In this document: positions 19,243 through 30,831 of the stretch, piece by piece
Position numbering within the stretch: position 1 is the first letter of the stretch
Layout of the letters: every line of letters begins with the position of its first letter
Assembly: GCA_028752135.1 (NCBI GenBank)
Contig: CP082782.1
Coordinates: forward strand, 124,001-188,000
Direction of reading: 5' to 3'
DNA: 64,000 bases
Source of the DNA: Ehrlichia sp028752135
Lineage (GTDB): Bacteria; Pseudomonadota; Alphaproteobacteria; Rickettsiales; Anaplasmataceae
Translations under genes and position numbers: made by a program
The notes under the pieces: generated by a model
The model's database searches: none
Seen by the model: only the letters and a program-made list of their open reading frames with translations
What the model was told of the DNA's origin: nothing

Positions 19243-21281
19243 TTAGTAATTTATAACAGAAGAATCATATCCAAACAGACGTAATAACTGTATAAAAACT
19301 TCATTTAATTCCACATTTTCTTTACTGAGAATTCTTTCTGCTTGTGCATTAGCAATAGATATAAAATTCTGATCTCTATAAATATCAGCAAATTTAAAAT
19401 TTGATAACCCTGATTGCTTTACTCCTAAAACATCTCCGCTACCACGTAATAATAAATCTTGTTCAGCTATGTAAAAACCATCTTGAAATTGACGTAATAT
19501 AGACAATTTTTTATAAGCAATTTTACTCAACATCTGACCATGTAATAAAATACAAAAAGAAGGTTTATCACTACGACCCACTCTACCACGTAACTGATGA
19601 AGCTGTGATAAACCAAATTGCTCAGCATTTTCAATAATCATTATAGTAGCATCAGGAACATCAACACCTACTTCTATAACAGTCGTTGCTACTAATAATT
19701 TAATATCCCCATTATAAAAAGCAGTCATTATATTATCTTTTTCAATCTTAGATAAACGACTATGTATTAAACCTATTTCTTGACCAAATACTTCTTTTAA
19801 AGAAAAAAACGTCTTTCAGCTGCTGCAATATTTGTTAATTCTGAATCCTCAATATAAGGACAAATCCAATACGCTTTATTTCCTTCCTGTAAAGCTAACT
19901 GTAGTTTCGATACAATTTCAGACAGCCTTTCAATATTTACAATACTAGTATGTATAGATAATCTATTATGCGGCTTATCTTTAAGCTTGAGGCAGTCTAT
20001 ATCTCCATATATTACCTGTTCCAACGTTCTAGGAATAGGGGTTGCTGTCATAAAAAGAACATCAGCCACATTGCCTTTATTAATTAATTTCATTCTCTGC
20101 AACACTCCAAATCTCTGTTGTTCATCAATTATAATTAAATTAACATTACGAAAATTAACACTATCTTGAAATAAAGCATGGGTACCAATAACCACTTTAC
20201 ATTCACCAAGCTGTAATTTTTTTTTTATATCTTGTTTCCCTTTAACTTTACTTGTTAATAACTCAACATCTACTTGAATACCAGATAATATATCCTTTAT
20301 CCAACGATAATGCTGCTCTGCCAATATTTCTGTTGGTGTCATTAAAGCTACCTGGCCACCATTTTCTATAACATTTAAAATAGCAAACAAAGCAACAACC
20401 GTCTTCCCACTACCAACATCTCCTATTAACAATTTTACCATCTGATCTTCTGATGCTTGACCTTTTGTGATTTCAGATATTACTTGTTCTTGCCCAGCTG
20501 TTAACTTAAAAGGCAGCTTATCTAAAATTTTGTTGTAATACATTTGCTTGCTAATAATAGAAATACCTTTTCTCTGGTGAGACTTCCTCATGATTTTTAT
20601 AGAAATTTGATGACTTAATAATTCATCATAAGCTAATCTAGCTCTATATAACGGTACCATATCAAGCGTATCCGGATGATGTATTTTTATTAAACTTTCT
20701 TTCCAATTATTCCATCTGTTATTTTTTAATAAATCATCATCTATCCATTCTGGAAAATCAGGTAATAACTTTACGCTCAACTTTACAAACTTTGAAATTC
20801 TCTTAGAAGTTAATCCTTTTATCAGTGGGTAAATTGGTTCTATAATACTAATATCTTGAAATTTTTTAATATCCGTAACAATATAATCCGGATGTGTAAT
20901 TTGTAAGCATCCAAAAAATTTCAGCAAAGTCCCACTTACAACACATGTTGATCCTACTTTTAAAACACTTTTTAAATACTTCAACGAATAATTAAAGAAA
21001 ATTAATGAAACTTCTCCTATATCTGTATCCAATATAATTTTATATTGAGGTTTTCTTCTTCCACCAACAAAACCATGATTTTTTACAGTTCCAATAAAAG
21101 TTACAATTTTACCTACAGAATCCTCAGATAATGCAGCTCTTCTGTCCAAATAATTTTGTGGTATATGAAACAATAAGTCTACAATTCTATCACCACCACA
21201 TAACTTCTTTAATAAGTTGCCTACTACATTATTAATACCCGGTAACATATATATACTAGAAAATATACTTAAGCCTTGCAT
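19243..21281 (-). pseudogene. recG: ATP-dependent DNA helicase RecG, frameshifted as read
   Basis: Branch-migration helicase that remodels stalled forks. The N-terminal 494 codons carry the wedge domain and helicase motifs I (LLIGDVGSGKTVVALFA), Ia (TPTEILAEQHY), II (IIDEQQRFG) and III (MTATPIPRTL). The remaining 161-codon open piece has motifs V/VI (TVIEVGVDVPDATIM, QLHQLRGRVGRS). The frame breaks in a run of seven A at 19803-19809 (T on the gene strand). One extra base there joins the pieces into FFSLKEVFGQE and gives a 679-residue protein, normal for RecG. Everything but that base looks functional, so a read error or recent slippage is more likely than decay. Confidence 0.93.
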
Positions 21282-21512
21282 TAAACTATAGATCCTTACT
21301 AACTAATACATTAAAAGTACTATAAACATCAAACTTTGAATATGAAACACACATTATAGAAAAAAATTTACCTGCCTTCTACTTTTTATAACCAGAAAAT
21401 TTACATTTAGCTTAGACTAATCTCAAAAATTAAAGTAATTAAGTAGTATAATATGTAAAGTTCAGATGGACTTTATATAAAACAGAACTAAAAATAATAT
21501 ATAAACAAATTT

Positions 21513-22067
21513 ATGAAAATTCTACTAGTAATATCAGGAAGCATAGCAGCATATAAATCTCTAGATCTAATACGCAAATTACAGGAAAACAACCACACAG
21601 TCACTGGCATAATAAGTCAATCAGGAGAAAAATTCATCACTCCATTATCAGTAGCATCATTATCTGGAAATTATGCATACACTAATGCAGATTTCTTTAA
21701 TATTCACAATAGTATGCATCACATATCATTAACAAGAAACTCAGATATTTTATTAGTAGCACCTGCAACATTAGATATCATAGCAAAAACAGCTTATGGT
21801 ATTGCAGATGAATTAGCTACAACTTTACTAATTGCTGCTAATATTCCCATAGTCATGGCTCCAGCAATGAATCCTACAATGTGGAGTTCAAAAGCAAATC
21901 AACGTAATATTAACCTTCTAAAAGATGACAATGTTATGATTATTGAACCAAAAGAAGGATTAGCAGTTTGTAATGAACATGGATTAGGGAAAATGGCTGA
22001 AGTTCAAGATATAGTTTCATTTATACAAAAATTACAACAAAAACTTAACCTTAAGTTACAACCATAA
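21513..22067 (+). CDS. coaC: phosphopantothenoylcysteine decarboxylase (CoaC)
   Basis: Flavin-dependent step of coenzyme A synthesis giving 4'-phosphopantetheine. 184 residues: the decarboxylase half only, without the CoaB synthetase domain that is fused in most bacteria. Seen are ISGSIAAYKSLDLIRKL (FMN-binding start), an active-site His in the HHISLTRNSD region, and APAMNPTMWSS (the PxMNxxMW substrate motif). The late CNEHGLGKMAE supplies the mobile-flap Cys. A split coaC/coaB arrangement occurs in Rickettsiales; coaB is not in the window. Confidence 0.93.
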   Translation: MKILLVISGSIAAYKSLDLIRKLQENNHTVTGIISQSGEKFITPLSVASLSGNYAYTNADFFNIHNSMHHISLTRNSDILLVAPATLDIIAKTAYGIADELATTLLIAANIPIVMAPAMNPTMWSSKANQRNINLLKDDNVMIIEPKEGLAVCNEHGLGKMAEVQDIVSFIQKLQQKLNLKLQP

Positions 22068-22265
22068 CAAAACTTCTAACATGCGTTTTCAATTTTAAGT
22101 TACAATACTTGGTACGATTCTATTTCTGTAAATCCACAATACATAATCGTAATCACAAAAATTACTTTATTATCATACATATAGTGCTATCATCTGCTGC
22201 AACTTCTTTAAGAAACTTGAATCTATTCCTAATACACATCTTCAATTACAATTTAAGTATAAGGT

Positions 22266-23585
22266 TTACTTTCCTATACAAAATTTACCAAATACGTTAT
22301 CTAATATCTCTTCATCACTAACAACACCTACTACTTTCCCTAATTCTTTTATAGACAATCTTAGATCCTCTGAAATAAGTTCCATAGGTAATGTTAAATC
22401 TATATTTTTAATGATGTTCAAAGTATTTTGAATATGAATTCTCTGTCTTTCAGAAGTAATAAAAGTACTAGTACTACAAGATTGAAAATCCTTTTCTACT
22501 TTTTGCCTGATTAAATTTAAAAGATTTTTAATACCAGTATTATAATATATAGAAATAGGCACAAAGTTAATACCAAATACAGCTACTAAATCTTGCTCTT
22601 TCATGTCATCAGCTTTACTTAAAACACATATAGACTTATCATCTATTAAATCCATAATTTCATTGTTAAACACATCTTTCTTATCATAAGGTAACATAAC
22701 TATTTTAAAGTCAGCATTTTCAGCTTTAAATCTTGCACGTTTTATCCCCTCTTGTTCTACTGGATCATCACTATCCCTTATCCCTGCTGTATCAACAATA
22801 ATTATAGGATAACCTGCTATATCTATATGTGCTTCTAAAATATCCCTAGTAGTTCCAGCATATTCAGAAACAATAGCAATATCTCTCTTGGCTAAATGAT
22901 TAAATAAAGTAGACTTACCAGAATTAGGCTCACCTACAATAGTAATACAAATGCCTTGACGTAATCTTTCACCTTTTCGATCATCATTAAGATGATTTTC
23001 TAAAGATCTGCACAATACATTTAATAAATCACTCACATTACTTATAGCAGAACTTGTCACTTCTTCAGGAAAATCAATATAAGCTTCTATATTAGATAAA
23101 ATATCTATTAGCTGTTGCCGCCAATCTTGATATAGTTTTTCTAAAACTCCAGACATCTGCCTTATGGCTTGTTTAGCTTGCATTTCAGTTTCAGAATTAA
23201 TAAGATCGACTATTGCTTCAGCTCTAGTGAGATCTACTTTGTGATTTAAAAAAGCACGCAAAGAAAACTCACCTGGCCCTGCAGGAGTAAAAATTTTTCC
23301 AAGCTCAACTAATATCATTTTTATAACAGCCAAACTACCATGAGTATGAAATTCAACAACATCTTCTCCAGTAAAACTATTTGGAGCAACAAAATATATC
23401 ACTATTACTTCATCTATTATTTCACTTTCACTATTGTATAAAGGAGTAAATGTCGCAGTCCTTGGCTTAACACTGCTATTAATTTTAAAATGCACAAATA
23501 CTTTAGTAGCATCTTTACCAGAAATCCTAATTACAGCTACCCCAGATTTACCCCACGGAGTACATAAAGCAAAAATCGTACTCAT
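22266..23585 (-). CDS. mnmE: tRNA uridine-5-carboxymethylaminomethyl synthesis GTPase MnmE
   Basis: With MnmG it modifies U34 in tRNAs that read split codon boxes. 439 residues. The N-terminal folate-binding domain has HGSLAVIKMILVEL and GPGEFSLRAFLNHKVDLTRAEA. The G domain begins near residue 217 with GEPNSGKSTLFN (G1), then AGTTRDILEAH (G2), DTAGIRD (G3) and LSKADD (an NKxD variant at G4). The C-terminus is FCIGK, the invariant C-x-GK ending with the catalytic Cys. The gene is intact and stands alone. Confidence 0.97.
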   Translation of the reverse strand: MSTIFALCTPWGKSGVAVIRISGKDATKVFVHFKINSSVKPRTATFTPLYNSESEIIDEVIVIYFVAPNSFTGEDVVEFHTHGSLAVIKMILVELGKIFTPAGPGEFSLRAFLNHKVDLTRAEAIVDLINSETEMQAKQAIRQMSGVLEKLYQDWRQQLIDILSNIEAYIDFPEEVTSSAISNVSDLLNVLCRSLENHLNDDRKGERLRQGICITIVGEPNSGKSTLFNHLAKRDIAIVSEYAGTTRDILEAHIDIAGYPIIIVDTAGIRDSDDPVEQEGIKRARFKAENADFKIVMLPYDKKDVFNNEIMDLIDDKSICVLSKADDMKEQDLVAVFGINFVPISIYYNTGIKNLLNLIRQKVEKDFQSCSTSTFITSERQRIHIQNTLNIIKNIDLTLPMELISEDLRLSIKELGKVVGVVSDEEILDNVFGKFCIGK

Positions 23586-24311
23586 ATTCTACTATTCAAA
23601 TTATATCAAGAAGTAAAAACTTCTAGATTTTACCACTATCATAACAAAATTAAACGATAATCATGTCTTCAACATAAAAATATATATTCTAAATTATTAG
23701 TAAAACTTTTACTTAAATAATATCCTACAAAATTAAGTTTCACTCTACAAAGAAAACACTTTATTTCTCGCTACAATAAAGTATAAATCAATATTTATTA
23801 AACTTTAGCATATTACGGATCAATAACATTGTAGTTATGTCTAAAATTAGCTTCTTAACTATAAGCACCATTTTTACAGGTTATTCCTTAAAGCTACCTA
23901 TGAACTATGACTCCCCGGAAGGAATACCAAATAAAAATAGCATTTACATTATTAATTTAGAATATTGAATAATAAAAGTTGTACTCTATATACTACAAGA
24001 TTTATTATAGCAATCTCACTTCACAAAAAAAACTCTCACACACATTTTACTTAATTTTCTATCCTTACAAAAAACCCACCAACTTTCATATGCAGTTTAT
24101 GATAAACAAAAAAACACAACATTATTTATTGCTTAAGCTTAAATACAAAATATACCACCCTATTAGTAATTAACACATTCAGACTCTTCCATACAAGATA
24201 TGAACTATATACTAGCTTCATCCTAATCAAATAACAATTCTACACCATAAATTACACCTATCCCTACCCACATATTAGGAACTCACCTATAATAAGAAAG
24301 ATTACAATGAA
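23586..24311. other. 0.73 kb gene-free stretch
   Basis: Between mnmE and dapD. No supportable frame or RNA; a 64-codon frame at 23979-24173 is low-complexity. Confidence 0.45.
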
Positions 24312-25151
24312 TTAAGTATCATCTCTTAAAAGTTCATTTATAGATACTTTACTTCTAGTTTTATCATCAACCTTTTTGACAATTACAGCACAATATAATG
24401 ACACATCACCACTACCATAAGAACCAGGTACTACTACAGAATATGGAGGAATTTTACCATAAAATATTTCCCCAGACACTCTATCAACAATTCTAGTGGA
24501 AGCTCCAATATAAACACCCATAGCAATAACTGAACCTTCACCAACTATTACACCTTCTACAATTTCACTACGAGCACCAATAAAACAATTATCTTCTACA
24601 ACAACAGGACGAGAAGTTAATGGTTCTAATACACCTCCTATTCCTGCACCACCAGAAATATGACAATTTTTTCCAATTTGAGCACAACTTCCAACAGATG
24701 CCCAAGTATCAACCATAGTACCTTCACCTACATATGCACCCACATTAACAAAACTAGGCATCAATACTACATTAGGTCCAATATAAGCAGATTTACGAAC
24801 TATTGCTCCAGGAACAGCTCTAACCTTTGCTTCTTTAAAATCATTAGCACTCCATTTACCAAACTTTAACTGTACTTTATCAAACCAACATAAATTACCA
24901 AGTAGCGAATCTGAACTATTAATCTCTACAAGACTCATATCATATACACGGAAACATAACAATATAGCCTTTTTTGCCCACTCATTGACTACCCATTGAT
25001 TTTCTACTTTTTCACATACACGAATTTTCCCTTGGTCTAGAAGATCCATTACATCGTCAACAACTTTTCTAATAGAGGTATTATTAGAAAGATTTGCTAA
25101 ATTGTTCCAAGCATTATCAATAGTTTCTTTAAAATCAAGCACATTTACCAT
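24312..25151 (-). CDS. dapD: 2,3,4,5-tetrahydropyridine-2,6-dicarboxylate N-succinyltransferase
   Basis: Succinylase branch of diaminopimelate/lysine synthesis. 279 residues, normal length. The C-terminal two-thirds is a left-handed beta-helix of hexapeptide repeats, seen as RKSAYIGPNVVLMPSFVNVG, GAYVGEGTMVDTWASVGSCA and IVGEGSVIAMGVYIG. Together with dapF and asd in this window it shows an active DAP/lysine route. Ehrlichia is generally held to make little or no peptidoglycan, so lysine is the likely product. Confidence 0.97.
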   Translation of the reverse strand: MVNVLDFKETIDNAWNNLANLSNNTSIRKVVDDVMDLLDQGKIRVCEKVENQWVVNEWAKKAILLCFRVYDMSLVEINSSDSLLGNLCWFDKVQLKFGKWSANDFKEAKVRAVPGAIVRKSAYIGPNVVLMPSFVNVGAYVGEGTMVDTWASVGSCAQIGKNCHISGGAGIGGVLEPLTSRPVVVEDNCFIGARSEIVEGVIVGEGSVIAMGVYIGASTRIVDRVSGEIFYGKIPPYSVVVPGSYGSGDVSLYCAVIVKKVDDKTRSKVSINELLRDDT

Positions 25152-25354
25152 TATTCTACACCAAAACTAATAGAAGAATCATCTTAACAACACAAAAATC
25201 AAAATACAAGCTATTTTGTTTTAACAATGTACTAACCATCAGTAAACATAATGAAATGCTTACATGTTGAAAACTGAAATTATATACATTATAGACATGT
25301 TCGTAATAATGCACTATATAATGTTAGAGTACATAACGAATAAGTTTGTGTTTA

Positions 25355-26032
25355 ATGCGGATAGAATGCAAAAAGTGTAAAGCAATTTATAAAATAGATA
25401 GCAATAAAATTCCTGTAAGTGGCAAAAAAGTTAAATGTACAAACTGTAATAATACGTGGACACACGTTCCTACACAAGATAAAATTGCAGGTAATTCTGA
25501 GAAAAGTTATACTACAAAAGAATCTACTACCAACCCTAATTTACAACACAATAAAACTACTGCATACAATTTAAGTAATAATTCTGCAAAAAATTATTCT
25601 CTTTTAAGAAAAATATCATCAATAGTAACAATGATGATACTAATATTTTCTCTTTCTGTTACATTCCAAAACAACATGCCGTATAAAATAAGGAAAATTT
25701 ATCGTATAATAGAAATGTACGATACAACAAATATACAATTAGTCGACTCTCACATAAAAATCTTAAAACATGATAACAACAATATCGCTATAAAAGTCGA
25801 AGGAATTATTAAAAATCAATCTGAACAAGAAAGGTTCATACCAGGAATACATTTCACACTTTACGACAAACACAAAAAAGTAATTATTTCAGAAAAGCTA
25901 AATAAGCATAAAACCAATCTTATTCCTAGCAAACAGGACTATAAATTTGAGCATATAATACACTATGTACCAAAAAATACAGATAGTGTACAAATAAAAA
26001 TAGGAAATTTGTTTGAGATTGCCTTTCTATGA
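25355..26032 (+). CDS. zinc-ribbon (MJ0042-type) single-pass membrane protein, DUF3426-like
   Basis: 225 residues from ATG 25355 (MRIECKKC); an upstream TTG would add three residues and is less likely. The N-terminus is a zinc ribbon with two CxxC pairs: ECKKCKAIY and KCTNCNNTW. A polar linker of about 50 residues follows, then one membrane helix (about 90-108, IVTMMILIFSLSVTF), then a C-terminal extracytoplasmic domain (VEGIIKNQSEQERFIPGIHFTLYD). This matches the alphaproteobacterial zinc-ribbon/DUF3426 layout, function unknown. The next gene, xseA, starts 4 bases before this gene's end (ATGA overlap), so they are co-translated. Confidence 0.85.
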   Translation: MRIECKKCKAIYKIDSNKIPVSGKKVKCTNCNNTWTHVPTQDKIAGNSEKSYTTKESTTNPNLQHNKTTAYNLSNNSAKNYSLLRKISSIVTMMILIFSLSVTFQNNMPYKIRKIYRIIEMYDTTNIQLVDSHIKILKHDNNNIAIKVEGIIKNQSEQERFIPGIHFTLYDKHKKVIISEKLNKHKTNLIPSKQDYKFEHIIHYVPKNTDSVQIKIGNLFEIAFL

Positions 26033-27195
26033 TACCAGAATTTACTGTAAGCGAAATAACTAAAATCTTTCAAAATTTTGTACATGAAACATTTAATCAC
26101 ATCAAAGTTAGAGGAGAAATTAGCAATCTATCACAACCAAAATCTGGACATATATATTTTACATTAAAAGACGATGAAGCTGTATTAAATGTAGTATGCT
26201 GGAATAATACTAGAATTGAATTTGATCTGAAAAATGGTTTAGAAGTCATATGTTCAGGATTCTTAACAACATATCAATCAAAATATCAATTAATAATAGA
26301 AAGTATGTTACTGGCTGGTATAGGCAACTTAAAAATAATGCTTGAACAGAGAAAAGCAAAATTAGAAAAAGAAGGACTATTTGATCAATCAAAGAAAAAA
26401 CCTTTACCTTTATTACCCCAAATTATAGGTGTAATTACATCTACTACTGGAGCAGTCATTAGTGATATCTTAAACAGAGTAAAAAATCGTTTTCCAAGTC
26501 ATATAGTTATATTTCCAGTATCTGTACAAGGTAATGAATCAATCAATCAAATTGTCAATGCAATATCAAAATTAAATGATACTGATATTAACCGACCAGA
26601 TGTTATAATAATTGCTAGAGGAGGAGGAAGTATAGAAGACCTATGGATCTTCAATGACGAATTGATAGTAAGAGCAGTAGCTAAATCTAACATTCCAATA
26701 GTTTCTGCAATTGGACATGAAACTGATTTTACATTAATCGACTATGCAGCAGACATACGTGCTCCTACTCCTACAGCTGCAGCAGAAATTGTATTACCAA
26801 CAAAAACTCAATTAACAGAACATATAAATAATAAATTTAATAAAATAAACTCAACATTACATCAAATGATAAACACAAAAAAACATAGACTGTTTAACCT
26901 ATACAATCAATTAATAAAAACTAAACATAAAATAAAAATACTGAAACTCCAATTACTTGAATATAAAAACAAAATAGAAATACTATTAAAGATATTGCTG
27001 TTAAATAAAAAACAATTATTAAGTGATCTATATTATAAAATAAACAAATACAACAAAGAAAATACTCTAGAAGTAGGATATGCTATAGTATACGACAAAA
27101 ATAACAGTCATATTAGCAGTATAAAACAACTACAATCAAATGATATTATATCAATCGAGTTAAAAGACGGTACTATAAATGCTATTATAAAATAA
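26029..27195 (+). CDS. xseA: exodeoxyribonuclease VII large subunit
   Basis: Catalytic subunit of the single-strand DNA exonuclease. 388 residues, slightly short for the family. An N-terminal OB fold is seen (VRGEISNLSQPKSGHIYFTLKD). The catalytic core has GVITSTTGAVISDIL, IIARGGGSIEDLWIFNDE and PIVSAIGHETDFTLIDYAADIRAPTPTAAAE with the conserved acidic and Gly-rich signatures. A basic coiled-coil region follows, and a short C-terminal segment ends EVGYAIVYDK. The ATG overlaps the end of the zinc-ribbon gene. The small subunit xseB is not in the window. Confidence 0.96.
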   Translation: MIPEFTVSEITKIFQNFVHETFNHIKVRGEISNLSQPKSGHIYFTLKDDEAVLNVVCWNNTRIEFDLKNGLEVICSGFLTTYQSKYQLIIESMLLAGIGNLKIMLEQRKAKLEKEGLFDQSKKKPLPLLPQIIGVITSTTGAVISDILNRVKNRFPSHIVIFPVSVQGNESINQIVNAISKLNDTDINRPDVIIIARGGGSIEDLWIFNDELIVRAVAKSNIPIVSAIGHETDFTLIDYAADIRAPTPTAAAEIVLPTKTQLTEHINNKFNKINSTLHQMINTKKHRLFNLYNQLIKTKHKIKILKLQLLEYKNKIEILLKILLLNKKQLLSDLYYKINKYNKENTLEVGYAIVYDKNNSHISSIKQLQSNDIISIELKDGTINAIIK

Positions 27196-27740
27196 AAGGA
27201 AAACTGTACATTATTTACCTAGTTATTTAAAATTAGTTAATCTAATCAAGCTTATATATAAAATAAGCTTTTAAATATCATTAAAGAAATACCAGATAAA
27301 AATAAATTTACATAATCACTGTACCAAAAATTATTAAAACCATGTAAGTAAACAAAAAAAATTAGTTTTATATCACACAAACTACCACAAATACAGTATT
27401 ACAATATAAGTTAAGTAATTACGGACATTTAATATTTAAGTAACTAGCAACCAAATGTTATCAGAATAGAATTACTAACACTACTGAAATAAATGTAACA
27501 ACAAAATTAGTAAATTCCATATATATTACCAAAATGTATTAATTACATTAATAATCTTTCAAGAGTTCTCAAAATAACAAATTATTTACAGAGCATCATC
27601 AGCTCATTAAATGAACAATTAAGATATATATTTTGCTATAATAAAGAATACTTAAAGAAAGAATATAAATTTGCTAATGAAACTTACTATATATACTAAA
27701 CATATGCTTTCCACTCATATAATTATCAATTCATCCAAAT
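27196..27740. other. gap between convergent xseA and pgk
   Basis: About 545 bp. An AAGCTTATATATAAAATAAGCTT palindrome at 27249-27271 could be a weak hairpin after xseA, but it lacks a U-tract. Nothing else is seen. Confidence 0.4.
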
Positions 27741-28946
27741 CTATGCAATACTTAAAAAATGTAATAGAGCACCTCCACCTGTAGAAATATAAGTAAAATC
27801 TTCACTTGAAAGACCTGACAATTTTATTGCACATATACTATCACCACCTCCAACTATACTTTTAAGTTTTCCCATTTTAGTTAATTTGGCTAATAGGTTT
27901 GCAATACTAAATGTTCCTTTAGCAAAAGGCTCCTTTTCAAACATTCCACAAGGACCATTCCATAAAACTGTTCTACATTTGTTCACTGTAGCAGTAATCA
28001 TATTAATGGTCTGCGGACCTATATCTAATATTATATCATCAGATTCTAGAGTCTCATTGTCCTTTACCATACTTTTGCCATAAATAGGACTTTTAGCTAC
28101 TACATAATCAATCGGAGAAATTATTCTACATCCATGTCTTTTAGATAGATCCATTATTTCTGTAACAAGGTCTTTCTCTAATTCTTCATATAATGACTTT
28201 CCTATCTTTAAGCCTTGCGATAATAAAAAATTATTCGCTATTGCTCCTCCTATTATTAAAAAATCTACCTTCTTAGTTAGATTTTTTAACATATGAATTT
28301 TCGTTGATATCTTTGAACCACCAACTATTACTGCAACTGGTTTTTCACTATTCGAAACAACGCAGCCCAAATACTTCATTTCTTCTTGAAAATTAAATCC
28401 AATAAAAGAAGGTAACAATCTAGTAATTGCATCGACAGACGCATGCTTACGATGTAAACAAGAAAAAGCATCATTAACATACACATCTGCTAACAGTGCA
28501 AGTTGTTTAGCAAAATTCAAATCATTTTTCTCCTCTTCTGCATAAAACCTCAAATTTTCCAGTAATAATATAGTCCCTAATGGAGCAGATTGTATTGCTT
28601 GTTCTACATAGTCTCCTATAACTCCATCTATAAACATAACATTTGTTGCAAATACTTTATTCAAACATTCAATTAAAAACCTTAATGTAAATTCTTTATC
28701 ATAAGATTTAGGACGACCATAATGTGACATTATGATAATTTTTGCATTATTACTTAATAAGTATTTGATCGTTGTAGTTAATCTAACAATCCTTGTATCA
28801 TCTAAAACTACCCCATTATCTACTGGCACGTTTAAGTCTGCACGTAGTAATACAGTTTTACCACTACAACTGAAATTTTGTATTTTTTTCATATTACAGA
28901 AAGTAAAATCATGGGACTTTAACATATAAGTTACCTTTTTTAACAA
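27741..28946 (-). CDS. pgk: phosphoglycerate kinase
   Basis: Interconverts 1,3-bisphosphoglycerate plus ADP and 3-phosphoglycerate plus ATP. In Ehrlichia it probably works in the gluconeogenic direction, since hexose uptake is lacking (family knowledge). Motifs: LLRADLNVPVDNG, MSHYGRP, LENLRFYAEEEKND, NDAFSCLHRKHAS, AVIVGGSKISTK and VGGGDSICAI near the C-terminus. The frame is 401 codons. The first 18 (MLKKVTYMLKSHDFTFCN) are not conserved, so translation may begin at Met 8 (28925) or Met 19 (28892, MKKIQNFSC). Confidence 0.97.
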   Translation of the reverse strand: MLKKVTYMLKSHDFTFCNMKKIQNFSCSGKTVLLRADLNVPVDNGVVLDDTRIVRLTTTIKYLLSNNAKIIIMSHYGRPKSYDKEFTLRFLIECLNKVFATNVMFIDGVIGDYVEQAIQSAPLGTILLLENLRFYAEEEKNDLNFAKQLALLADVYVNDAFSCLHRKHASVDAITRLLPSFIGFNFQEEMKYLGCVVSNSEKPVAVIVGGSKISTKIHMLKNLTKKVDFLIIGGAIANNFLLSQGLKIGKSLYEELEKDLVTEIMDLSKRHGCRIISPIDYVVAKSPIYGKSMVKDNETLESDDIILDIGPQTINMITATVNKCRTVLWNGPCGMFEKEPFAKGTFSIANLLAKLTKMGKLKSIVGGGDSICAIKLSGLSSEDFTYISTGGGALLHFLSIA

Positions 28947-30129
28947 TTTAATAAATCACTAAAATAGTTAAATATCTTTATAAACTATAGAAAATTTATT
29001 AAGTGTTTTTTACTACAAAATCAAATCTATTCTCATAAAAATATAAAACTCTATCCTTATATTATTCAATGAAATTGACATATAAATAACTATAGTCCAA
29101 AGCTATATAAAAAGTAAAAGAAATATTAATACTTTCATTTTTATTAATACTTAATCATAATTATTTAATACTATTAATGCTATTTTAACATCAGAATCAC
29201 CTTTTACATTATATTACACAATAAACAGAAATAGATTTCCCATTTCTTTAAAACCCCAATCGATAATATTGTCTAAATATTTAATGAATATACAATGCTT
29301 AAAACTACACCAAGATTGTACACATTAAACATACGCATTCTAATTTAGATTGTATATCTTATTTAAATGACACAATACTCAAAAATGTAACTTGTAATAT
29401 AACTAACTTTTCACTTAAAATATTAGGTAACCTTATTGTTTACAGATTACTGCTAATTTCAATTGCATTTTTTAAGATTATCCTTGTTTTAAATCTTACT
29501 AGTAAATTTGCCAAGACATTTCTTTCAAAACTTTTTATATTTTACAGTAAGTTAACTATACCTATGACTTAACATAGTCTAACAAAACCAAAATAATAAA
29601 TTAGAAACGTCACAGCGCTAATAGTCCAGAATTTTTAAGTAAAAACTGCAACACTGAAATTCAAATTACTATACGCATAAAATAAATATTATAAGCGCAC
29701 AGCAAACATATAGCAATTTTAACATCAAACTAAATCTTCACTATTACCATAAAATACAGCTTATATTAACAACCACACACCAACCTTATATAAAAGATTT
29801 ATAAATAAACCATTCACAACATATATACACTAACACACTTTTATTAAGAAATAATATAATTAATTAAATATATTTCACTAAAATATTTTACATTAAGTAA
29901 TAAACGCATTTATACAGAAAAGTATGTAGATAGATTATAGACTAACTACATTAAACATATATTATATGAATAACACTCTATTTAAAAAAATCTTAAAGCT
30001 GCTATAATGTTACAGATTTATTAACATGATGTATCTAATTTTCCATAATAACAGAAATAAATGCTATCATTATATATTATTTAACTATCAACATCTATAA
30101 TATGCTCATCGATTTTCTTAGGTAAATAA
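28947..30129. other. 1.2 kb gene-free stretch
   Basis: Divergent gap between pgk and an orphan gene. No frame above 60 codons and no structured RNA is recognised. Strongly AT-rich with C exceeding G on the + strand. Confidence 0.5.
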
Positions 30130-30561
30130 ATGTCAGACATTCCATTTATAAACAATAAAAATGATACAAAAACTACTAAAATAACATGGGAAATAGTGAA
30201 AAACCAGAAATATAAACAAACACATCTATTTGAGGTATCATGTTTATATATAATAACAGTATACCCTAAAAATCACAACCCATCTTTAGAAATAGATAAT
30301 GCTATTAGCAATATACTATTAAGAATAAACACAACAATGGAATCAGTTTTACTGAACAAATTACTTAATATTGAAATACTAAAAGGCATTTTATCTTACA
30401 AATTCGCCAGCAAAAAAAAGAATAACATTGCAAGACTACAAGACATTTCACAATTCTTTAACACTAGTTTCAACATAAAACTTCCAAAAAGTATCGAAGA
30501 AAGTTTTATCAATGAGCACAAAGAAGCTGCACAGCTATTAAAAAGTTCTATAAATATTTAA
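30130..30561 (+). CDS. hypothetical protein
   Basis: 143 residues, not recognised. It has no signal peptide or membrane segment and no known catalytic motif. There is mixed beta-like sequence in the middle (LFEVSCLYIITVYP) and helical, Lys-rich sequence after residue 75. Codon use and a clean ATG support a real gene. It is probably restricted to Anaplasmataceae. It sits upstream of dapF on the same strand, 270 bp away. Confidence 0.6.
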   Translation: MSDIPFINNKNDTKTTKITWEIVKNQKYKQTHLFEVSCLYIITVYPKNHNPSLEIDNAISNILLRINTTMESVLLNKLLNIEILKGILSYKFASKKKNNIARLQDISQFFNTSFNIKLPKSIEESFINEHKEAAQLLKSSINI

Positions 30562-30831
30562 AAAATATTTATAGAATTCCTAACCAACACGAAAATAATT
30601 ATAAAACTACTTAAGTAAAATACCATACCCCCATTAAAGAATTTAATAATTAATCATTCATTAGCAATATCAAGTTTAGATAACTTCATAAATTAAGATA
30701 TACAATACTTTATTACAATAATTCAAGTTAATAAACCAATAAAAATATATAACTCTACAACAAAAAATAACTATTTAAAAACTTATAAAAATCTATCACA
30801 ATAGAAGAAAATAATCATTTTACTATATACA

